Source of the DNA: Azolla caroliniana
Taxonomy: Eukaryota; Polypodiophyta
Assembly (NCBI GenBank): GCA_043228905.1
Contig: JBHGNT010000008.1
Span: forward strand, 186,001 to 250,000
Length of the DNA stretch: 64,000 nt
Direction of reading: 5' to 3'
The notes under the pieces were generated by a model. It was not told the origin of the DNA. It ran no database searches and saw nothing but the letters and a program-made list of their open reading frames with translations. Each line of letters begins with the position of its first letter. Position 1 is the stretch's first letter. Positions 26,801 to 34,326 of this stretch are shown piece by piece. The position numbers were made by a program, and so were the translations under genes.

Positions 26801-29800
26801 TCTCAATCCCTCCTCTAATTTGGTAATATCTTCATGTCTCTCGACCTGAGTTTCAAAATCTTGATTTTTTAATTCCATATCATAGCTAGCATTGTTAGCT
26901 TCGATTCGCATGTTTGAACACAAAAATCCGATATCACATGGGCCAGGTATGAACATTTTAATTTACTCATGCGCTCTTCTCAATCCCTCCTTTAATTTGG
27001 TAATTTCTTCATGTCTCTCGACATGAGTTTCAAAATCTTGATTTTTTAATTCGATATCATAGCTACCGTTGTTAGCTTCGATTCGCATGTTTGAACACTA
27101 AAATCCGATATCACATGGGCCAGGTATGAACATTTTAATTTACTCTCGGGCTCTTCTCAACTCCCTCCTCAAATTTGGTTATTTCTTCATGTCTCTCAAC
27201 GTGAGTTTCAAAATCCTTATTTTTTACTTCCATATGATAGCTAACATTGTAAGCTTCGATTCAAATGTTTGAACACTAAAATCCGATATAAGATGGGACA
27301 GGTATGAACATTTTAATTTACTCTCGGGCTCTTCTCAACTCCCTCCTCAAATTTGGTAATTTCTTCATGTCTCTCGACCTGAGTTTCAAAAGCTTCATTT
27401 TTTAATTCCATATCATAGGTAGCATTGTTAGCTTCGATTCGCATGTTTGAACACAAAAATCCGATATCACATGGCCTAGGTATGAAGATTTTAATTTACT
27501 CTCGGGCTCTTCTCAACTTTCCTCCTCTAATTTGGTAATTTCTTCATATCTCTCGACCTGAGTTTCCAAAGCTTGATTTTCTAATGCCATATCATAGCTA
27601 GCATTGTTAGCTTCGATTCGCATGTTTGAACACTCAAATCCGATATCACATGGGCCAGGTATGAACATTTTAATTTACTCTCGGGCTCTTCTCAACTCCC
27701 TCCTCAAATTTGGTTATTTCTTCATGTCTCTTGACGTGAGTTTCAAAAGCTTGATTTTTTAATTCCATATCATAGGTAGCATTGTTAGCTTCGATTCGCA
27801 TGTTTGACCACAAAAATCCGATATCACATGGGCCAGGGCTGAACATTTTAATTTACTCTCGAGCTCGTCTCAACTCCCTCCTCAAATTTGGTAATTTCTT
27901 CATGTCTCCTGACCTGAGTTTCAAAAGCTTCATTTTTTAATTCCATATCATAGGTAGCATTGTTAGCTTCAATTAGCATGTTTGAACACAAAAATCCGAT
28001 ATCACATGGGCCAGGTATGAACATTTTAATTTACTCTGGGGCTCTTCTCAACTCCCTCCTCTAATTTGGTAATTTCTTCATATCTCTCGACCTGAGTTTC
28101 CAAAGATTGATTTTCTAATGCCATATCATAGCTAGCCTTGTTAGCTTCGATTCGCATATTTGAACACTAAAATCCGATATCACATGGGCCAGGTATGAAC
28201 ATTTTAATTTACTCTAGGCCTCTTCTCTACTCCCTCCTCTAATTTGGTAATTTCTTCATGTCTCTCGACCTGAGTTTCAAAACAATTATTTTTTAATTTC
28301 ATATCATAGCTAGCATTGTTAGCTTCGATTCCCATGTTTGAACACTAAATTCCGATATCACATGGGCCAGGTATGAACATTTTAATTTACTCTCGGGCTC
28401 TTCTCAATCCCTCCTCTAATTTGGTAATTTCTTCATGTCTCTCGACCTGAGTTTCAAAATCTTGATTTTTCAATTCCATATCATAGGTAGCATTGTTAGA
28501 TTCGATTCGCCTATTTGAACACTAAAGTCCGATATTCAATGGGCCAGTTATGAACATTTTAATTTACTCTCGGGCTCTTCTCAATCCCTCCTCTAATCTG
28601 GTAATTTCTTCATGTCTCTCGACCTGAGTTTCAAAATCTTGATTTTTTAATTCCATATCATAGCTAGCATTGTTAGATTCGATTCGCCTGTTTGAACACT
28701 AAAATCCGATATTCGATGGGCCAGTTATGAACATTTTAATTTACTCTTGGCCTCTTCTCTACTCCTTCCTCTAATTTGGTAATTTCTTCATGTCTTTCGA
28801 CATGAGTTTCAAAAGATTTATTTTTTAAGTCCATATCATAGGTAGCATTGTTAGCTTCGATTCGCATGTTTGAACACTAAAATCCTATATCACATGGGCC
28901 AGGTATGAACATTTTAATTTAATCATGCGCTCTTCTCAATCCCTCCTTTAATTTGGTAATTTCTTCATGTCTCTCGACCTGAGTTTCAAAACCTTGATTT
29001 TTTAATTCCATATCATAGCTAGCATTGTTTGCTTCGATTCGTATGTTTGAACACTAAAATCCGATATCACATGGGCCAGGTATGAACATTTTAATTTACT
29101 CTCGGGCTCTTCTCAATCCCTCCTCAAATTTGGTTATTTCTTCATGTCTCTCAACGTGACTTTCAAAATCTTGATTTTTTAATTCCATATCATGGCTAGC
29201 ATTGTTAGCTTCGATTCGCATATTTGAACACTAAAATCCGATATCACATGGGCCAGGTATGAACATTTTAATTTACTCTCGGCCTCTTCTCTACTTCCCT
29301 CCTCAAATTTGGTTATTTCTTCATGTCTCTCAACGTGACTTTCAAAATCCTTATTTTTTACTTCCATATGATTGCTAACATTGTAACCTTCGATTCAAAT
29401 GTTTGAACACTAAAATCCGAAATCACATGGGACAGGTATGAACATTTTAATTTGATCTCGGGCTCTTCTCAACTCCCTCCTCAAATTTGGTAATTTCTTC
29501 ATGTCTCTCGACCTGAGTTTCAAAAGCTTCATTTTTTAATTCCATATCATAGGTAGCATTGTTAGCTTCAATTCGCATGTTTGAACACAAAAATCCGATA
29601 TCACATGGGCCAGGTATGAACATTTTAATTTACTCTCGGGCTCTTCTCAACTCCCTCCTCTAATTTGGTAATTTCTTCATATCTCTCGACCTGAGTTTCC
29701 AAAGCTTGATTTTCTAATGCCATATCATAGCTAGCATTGTTAGCTTCGATTCGCATGTTTGAACACTCAAATCCGATATCACATGGGCCAGGTATGAACA

Positions 29801-31673
29801 TTTTAATTTGCTCTCGGGCTCTTCTCAACTCCCTCCTCTAATCTGGTAATTTCTTCATATCTCTCGACGTGAGTTTCCAAAGCTTGATTTTCTAATGCCA
29901 TATCATAGCTAGCATTGTTAGCTTCGATTCACATGTTTGAACACTCAAATCCGATATCACATGGGCCAGGTATGAACATTTTAATTTACTCTCGGGCTCT
30001 TCTCAACTCCCTCCTCAAATTTGGTTATTTCTTCATGTCTCTTGACGTGAGTTTCAAAAGCTTGATTTTTGAATTCCATATCATAGGTAGCTTTGCTAGC
30101 TTCGATTCGCAAGTTTGAACACTAAAATCCGATATCACATGGGCCAGGTATGAACATTTTAATTTACTCTCGGGCTCTTCTCTACTCCCTCCTCTAATTT
30201 TGGAATTTCTTCATGTCTCTCGACCTGAGTTTCAAAATCTTGATTTTTGATTTCCATAACATAGCTCGCATTGTTAGCTTCGATTCGCATATTTGAACAC
30301 TAAAATCCGATATCACATGGGCCAGGTATGAACATTTTAATTTACTCTCGGCCTCTTCTCAACTCCCTCCTCTAATTTGGTAATTTCTTCATATCTCTCG
30401 ACCTGAGTTTCCAAAGATTGATTTTCTAATGCCATATCATAGCTAGCCTTGTTATCTTCGATTCGCATGTTTGAACACTCAAATCCGATATCACATGGGC
30501 CAGGTATGAACATTTTAATTTACTCTCGGGCTCTTCTCAACTCCCTCCTCAAATTTGGTTATTTCTTCCTGTCTCTTGACGTGAGTTTCAAAAGCTTGAT
30601 TTTTGAATTCCATATCATAGCTAGCATTGTTAGCTTCGATTCCCATGTTTGAACACTAAAATCCGATATCACATGGGCCAGGTATGAACATTTTAATTTA
30701 CTCTCGGGCTCTTCTCAATCCCTCTTCTAATTTGGTAATATCTTCATGTCTCTCGACCTGAGTTTCAAAATCTTGATTTTTTAATTCCATATCATAGCTA
30801 GCATTGTTAGCTTCGATTCGCATGTTTGAACACAAAAATCCGATATCACATGGGCCAGGTATGAACATTTTAATTTACTCATGCGCTCTTCTCAATCCCT
30901 CCTTTAATTTGGTAATTTCTTCATGTCTCTCGACATGAGTTTCAAAATCTTGATTTTTTAATTCGATATCATAGCTACCGTTGTTAGCTTCGATTCGCAT
31001 GTTTGAACACTAAAATCCGATATCACATGGGCCAGGTATGAACATTTTAATTTACTCTCGGGCTCTTCTCAACTCCCTCCTCAAATTTGGTAATTTCTTC
31101 ATGTCTCTCAACGTGAGTTTCAAAATCCTTATTTTTTACTTCCATATGATAGCTAACATTGTAAGCTTCGATTCAAATGTTTGAACACTAAAATCCGATA
31201 TCAGATGGGACAGGGATGAACATTTTAATTTACTCTCGGGCTCTTCTCAACTCCCTCCTCAAATTTGGTAATTTCTTCATGTCTCTCGACCTGAGTTTCA
31301 AAAGCTTCATTTTTTAATTCCATATCATAGGTAGCATTGTCAGCTTCGATTCGCATGTTTGAACACAAAAATCCGATATCACATGGCCTAGGTATGAAGA
31401 TTTTAATTTACTCTCGGGCTCTTCTCAACTTTCCTCCTTTAATTTGGTAATTTCTTCATATCTCTCGACCTGAGTTTCCAAAGCTTGATTTTCTAATGCC
31501 ATATCATAGCTAGCATTGTTAGCTTCGATTCGCATGTTTGAATACTCAAATCCGATATCACATGGGCCAGGTATGAACATTTTAATTTACTCTCGGGCTC
31601 TTCCTAACTCCCTCCTCAAATTTGGTTATTTCTTCATGTCTCTTGACCTGAGTTTCAAAAGCTTGATTTTTTA
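20861..31673. repeat. Satellite domain with long-range ~5 kb periodicity
   Basis: About 61 monomers of mixed subtypes. The rare variant CAAAACAATTATTTTTTAA occurs at 23301 and 28278, and AAGTCCGATATTCAATGGG at 23549 and 28526, giving a 4977 bp spacing (28 monomers). The GGTAATATCTTCATG variant recurs near 20886, 22381, 26822 and 30734, showing shorter nested duplications. A monomer beginning TTTGACCACAAAAATCC is shared by 21511 and 27803 at a different spacing, so the domain is a patchwork of overlapping duplications rather than one clean unit. The domain ends abruptly inside a monomer at 31673. Confidence 0.75.
21540..21640. repeat. Truncated monomer with microhomology junction
   Basis: At 21606-21609 the sequence passes from the TTTCTTCATGTC position of one monomer straight into the ATTCAATGGGCC position of the next. 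The shared bases TTCA lie at the join. About 103 bp of the usual sequence is missing, leaving a monomer of about 75 bp. This is a recombination scar and a useful unique landmark in an otherwise repetitive stretch. Confidence 0.85.
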
Positions 31674-31680
31674 TATTAAT

Positions 31681-32046
31681 AGACTATATAATGTCTTATA
31701 CGAGGAGTGCGGGCACGATACTTCTTTGGCTGTGATTAGTGTTATTTGGTTAACTATTTGAGGATTTAGGGTTTGGGTTTGAAGGTTTCAGGTATATGGG
31801 CTAACTGAGGTTTTTGGGTTAAATATCTTAAGGGTTTAGGGTTTTGTTCGGAGGGTTTAGGGCATATGGGTAAAATATCTGAGGGTTTAGGGTTTGGTAG
31901 ACTATATGATGTATTGCACGAGGAAAGCGGGCACGATACTTATTTAGGCTACGACTAGTGTTATTAGGTTAACTATTCTTAGGGTTTATGGGTTTGTTCT
32001 GAGGGTTTAGGGTATATGGGTTAAAATATTCTGAGGGTTTAGGGTA
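31681..32046. repeat. Diverged ~218 bp direct repeat, two copies
   Basis: Copy one (31681-31898) begins AGACTATATAATGTCTTATA; copy two starts at 31899 with AGACTATATGATGTATTGCA. Both continue with a GCGGGCACGATACTT core, a TAGTGTTATT...GGTTAACTATT segment, and GAGGGTTTAGGG units joined by CATATGGGTAAAATAT-like spacers. Copy two is about 70 bp shorter. The copies are clearly diverged, older than the satellite duplications nearby. The pattern resembles subtelomeric repeat modules or the repeated terminal regions of retroelements; which of these is not decided by the sequence. Confidence 0.75.
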
Positions 32047-32190
32047 GTGTGTGCAAAAGTAAAGGTATTAAGGATTGGTAGGTTTAGGGTTTTAGTGGTA
32101 AGGGGAGATATGTTTGGAGAGGTATGATGATGAGGGTATGGGTTGGCGGGGATATAATGTGTTAGGGTTATTAGTTTAGGGTTGCGGGTA
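31760..32190 (+). repeat. Degenerate telomere-like TTTAGGG-rich stretch
   Basis: Exact TTTAGGG heptamers occur on the plus strand at 31765, 31835, 31856, 31886, 32006, 32038, 32083 and 32175, with many near matches (TTAGGGTTT, GGGTTTATGGG). In random sequence of this length far less than one would be expected on a given strand. All eight lie on the plus strand, so on the sense strand of the element they read CCCTAAA. They are spaced rather than perfectly tandem, which fits a decayed interstitial telomeric tract, a subtelomeric module, or a C-rich 3' end of the element. TTTAGGG is the typical plant and green-algal telomere repeat and is also found in some protists. Confidence 0.75.
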
Positions 32191-32318
32191 TTGGGTAGGT
32201 TAAAGATTAAGGGAAAGAGGGGGGAGTGCCACGTTTTACTTAGTGGGAATGAAATAGCATATATATTATTGAAAGCACAACTAACCACAACATAAAAACA
32301 ATAGACACTTGAGAAGAA

Positions 32319-32343
32319 AATATATATTGATCAAATATATATT
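32319..32343. other. AT-rich near-palindrome next to the ribozyme
   Basis: A TTGATCAA palindrome is flanked by ATATATAT runs on both sides (imperfect by one base). It lies just 3' of the hammerhead on the element's sense strand. It could form a hairpin in RNA or single-stranded DNA; a function such as ribozyme or RT recognition is only speculation. Confidence 0.5.
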
Positions 32344-32346
32344 AAT

Positions 32347-32405
32347 ATGACCTATGTAGCAAACTAGTTTCGCTCATATATGGAGCTCATCAGTGCTTAG
32401 GTCAT
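32347..32405 (-). ncRNA. Type I hammerhead self-cleaving ribozyme
   Basis: The minus strand shows a complete hammerhead. Stem I 5' strand is ATGACCTAAGCA (32405-32394); core box CTGATGA (32393-32387); stem II is GCTC/GAGC closing a 7-base loop CATATAT (32386-32372); core GAA (32371-32369). Stem III is minimal: A32368-T32363 and C32367-G32364 around a 2-base loop. The residue before the cleavage site is T32362, so the predicted cut is between 32362 and 32361. Stem I 3' strand is TGCT, a 3-base bulge ACA, then TAGGTCAT (32361-32347), giving 12 Watson-Crick pairs. Every conserved core position is present, including the G-C pair that starts stem II and the A-T and C-G pairs of stem III. Very short stem III type I hammerheads are known from Penelope-like elements, retrozymes and satellite DNAs. 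It lies 788 bp downstream of the RT stop codon. Cleavage at a GUU site is likely slower than at GUC. Confidence 0.9.
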
Positions 32406-32746
32406 TTTCGAGTACAAAGGTAAGTTTATATAGGTTTGTGGTAAGGGGGGTGTAAGATGAGTGGTGGACAAGAGTGATAAATGTGAAAAGAAGTGAGGAG
32501 TATGGGAGGGAGTGGTGTAACACGGTGATAAGGGGGCAAGATATGATTTTGTAAAGGGAGGGGGTGGGTATCATGAGTTTGATAGAGATAAGTGGGTAAC
32601 TAGAGGGTATAATAATGGTGATAAGTGGGTGACCGGAGGGTATGATAAGTGAGGGGAGGGGTGTGTATATGTGTGTGATGGTGGCTAGTACGAGGTAAAG
32701 ATGTGGGTGAAAAACTAGGGGAATACGAATTTAATAGTTATGGGGA
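32406..32746 (-). other. Element 3' region without a gene; short 33 bp direct repeat
   Basis: No credible coding frame. The plus strand is G- and A-rich. A two-copy imperfect direct repeat of about 33 bp (GATAAGTGGGT...GAGGGTAT) starts at 32587 and 32620. On the element's sense strand this is a pyrimidine-rich 3' untranslated stretch between the RT frame and the hammerhead. Confidence 0.55.
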
Positions 32747-33125
32747 ATGAGGAGAGAGAGAGAGAGAGATAGAGAGAGAAATTTAACTAATGAGAAGAGA
32801 GTGTGAATAAAGGTGAGAAAAAGAGAGAGGGAGAGAGAGAGAGAGAGAAAAGAAAAAAAAAGGAAAGAAAGAAAGAAGAGAGACATAGAGAAAAGAAAAG
32901 GTAGAGAGGGAGAAAAAAGGAAAAGAAAAAAGAGGTGAGTTTTAGAGTGTAGAGAGGGAGAAAAGTAAAGGTAGAGAGAGAGGAAAAAGAAATGATTTAG
33001 AGAGGGAGAAAGGTAAAGGTAGAGAGAGAAAGAGAAGGGGAGGGAAGGAGGAGATAGAGATAGAGAAAGGGAAAGTTAAGAGAGAAGAAATGTGAAGGTA
33101 GAGAGGGAGAAGATAGGGGGAGATC
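32747..33125. repeat. Purine-rich GA/GGA low-complexity tract
   Basis: About 380 bp in which the plus strand is almost only A and G with scattered T: runs of GAGAGAGAG near 32750-32780 and 32826-32850, then AAAGAAAGAAAG-type and AGAGAGGGAGAAAGGTAAAGGT modules repeated near 32950 and 33000. The minus strand is a CT tract in the RT transcript's 3' region. Open frames here encode only Leu/Ser/Pro/Phe low-complexity peptide and are rejected as genes. Such homopurine-homopyrimidine tracts can form triplex (H-DNA) structure; that is general knowledge and untested here. Confidence 0.8.
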
Positions 33126-33192
33126 CTCACGTGGTAAATATAGGGAGATAAAACTTGTGGTTTAAAAATAAATATAAAAATATGGAGAGGAG

Positions 33193-34326
33193 TTAGTGTG
33201 GATCTATAGTAATGTTTTTTGTGTTGACTAGTGAAGAGTGTAGATTTTTAGATTTAGTCCAACAAATTATTGGTTTGGGGATGTGTTGTAGTAGAGGGTC
33301 TTCTTGGAGGTTTAAGTGTAGGCTAGTAAGGGTTTCTTTTATTCCTAGATTAGGGGCTTGGTGTGTGAATTTTAGTTTAAAGATTATGGGTGTGGGGGTT
33401 TGGTTAATGGTTTTGTTTGAGAGGAGAGTTGGTCTAAGGGAATAGGGGTGTTTTTTGAATATATTGAGGATAAACTGTGTAGGGTATCCTCGTGCTCGTA
33501 GTCTCTTAAAAAATAGTTGTTGCATTTTTAAATAACCTTGGGCTGTACTTTCTCTAATAATGTATCTTTTAAGTTCGTTCGAGAGGAAGCTTTTTTTGAC
33601 GTGGATAGGATGTGTCGAGGTGAAGGGTATGTATTGGTAAGTATTAAGTTCTTTTTGAAAACAATTAAAGTTGAAATTATTATTAGCGAGGTTTATCCAA
33701 AGGTCGAGAAAAGGAAGTTTAGTGAGAGAGGTTTGGATGGTCAGTTTAATGGAGTTTTGAGTGGTAATACTATAGAAATTTAGGTAGTCTAAGAGTTGTG
33801 TTTTCGTACCGGTCCATACACCAAAGGCATCGTCAATATATCTCGTGAAATAAAATAAATGGGGAGATGGGTTGGAATTCTCGAGGTATGACAAAAGAAG
33901 GCAAGCATATACTACGGAAAAATTGCTTCCCATGGCTGTGCCTTTAATTTGTTGATAGATTTGGTTATTAAATTTAAGGAAGTGATATTCTAAGGTTAAG
34001 GCGCTGAGAGTATAGATGAGGTTGGCTTTTTGTTTTGAGAAATGGGGGGTAATTAGGTGTTTTAGGGCTAGTAGTCCTAGTTTTGGTGGAATACTCGGGT
34101 AGAGGGATTCTACGTCAAATGAAAAGATGAAGCTATTGGGTGGTGTCGTGAGGTTTTCTAGGGATTGTACTAAGGAGAATGAGTCTCTAAGGTATTGTTT
34201 TTGTTGTAGGAGTATGGGGAGGAGTTGGTGGTGTAGCCACTTAGAAGTTTGTTCAAATAACGAACCGTTGTAAGAACAAATAGGCCTATAGCCAATGGGT
34301 TCTTTGTGTACTTTGGGTAGGAAGTA
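33193..34326 (-). pseudogene. Penelope-like reverse transcriptase, 5'-truncated, no C-terminal endonuclease
   Basis: An open frame of 377 codons runs from the satellite junction to a stop at 33193, without stops or frameshifts. It starts mid-protein: the frame opens with FLPKVHKEP and GYRPICS, the first conserved RT region of Penelope-like elements (PLEs). Motif A is FDVESLYPSIP (Asp at residue 71), motif B is KGTAMGSNFS (about 128-137), and motif C is RYIDDAFGVW (Asp pair at 165-166). After these come PFLDL (205-209), HPIHVKKSF typical of PLEs, a basic helix with FFKRLRARGY, and a terminal KSKNLHSSLV. All three catalytic aspartates are present. In canonical Penelope elements a GIY-YIG endonuclease follows the last motif; here the protein stops about 10 residues later and none is seen in other frames downstream. 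It is either an endonuclease-deficient PLE (Athena/Coprina-like) or a type with an N-terminal endonuclease (Chlamys-like) lost by truncation. Met at 33933 is an internal residue of motif B, not the true start. No upstream promoter remains, so expression is doubtful. Confidence 0.9.

Larger units (their letters stand above)
1..31673. repeat. Left satellite array, ~178 bp monomers in tandem
   Basis: About 178 head-to-tail monomers, all in the same orientation. A convenient phase starts at the conserved TTCGATTCGCATGTTTGAAC (first copies at 3, 181, 359 and 536). Going 5' to 3', each monomer then has a GATATCACATGGGCCAGG block, a GAACATTTTAATTTACTC block, a CTCTTCTC pyrimidine block, TTCTTCATGTCTCTCGACC, a T-rich stretch and CATATCATAGCTAGC. 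Length classes are visible: 177 bp when the pyrimidine block reads TCTCAATCCC, 178 bp with TCTCAACTCCC or TCTCTACTCCC, and 179 bp with CTACTTCCC. Monomer size matches nucleosome-repeat satellites of centromeres or subtelomeres; that location is inference. I do not recognise the family. No gene, RNA gene or CENP-B-box-like motif was seen inside it. Confidence 0.98.
31674..34324 (-). mobile_element. 5'-truncated Penelope-like retroelement with telomere-like 3' flank
   Basis: This 2651 bp block is the only non-satellite DNA. On the minus strand it contains a Penelope-like reverse transcriptase (34326-33193), a pyrimidine-rich 3' region, a hammerhead ribozyme (32405-32347) and a flank with TTTAGGG-type motifs (read on the plus strand). 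RT of this type, hammerheads and links to telomeric repeats are each documented for Penelope-like elements. The left satellite stops after GATTTTTTA at 31673 and the right satellite restarts at TATCATAGG at 34325; the expected join would have about six more bases (ATTCCA), so the target lost about 6 bp and shows no duplication. The 5' part of the element, including anything upstream of the first RT motif, is missing. Whether the telomere-like flank belongs to the element or to its former landing site is open. Confidence 0.85.

Noticed and set aside
1-31673. Hammerhead hidden in the satellite monomer (GAAACTCAGGTC on the minus strand resembles GAAA, stem III and GUC)
   Set aside because: No CTGATGA box with a pairable stem II lies at the needed distance upstream, and no matching stem I is present.
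32007-32288. 93-codon minus-strand frame over the telomere-like stretch
   Set aside because: Composition is Pro/Thr/Asn/Leu-rich because of CCCTAAA-like repeats; no recognisable domain.
32374-32574. 66-codon minus-strand frame overlapping the hammerhead
   Set aside because: Low-complexity peptide from the pyrimidine-rich 3' region; its end overlaps the ribozyme core, whose structure explains the conservation better.
32942-33130. 62-codon Leu/Ser/Pro/Phe frame on the minus strand
   Set aside because: Direct translation of the CT-rich tract; it might suggest a membrane protein but is only low complexity.
33212-33783. Two plus-strand frames (33212-33445 and 33538-33783)
   Set aside because: Antisense shadows of the reverse transcriptase frame, which has all family motifs on the minus strand.
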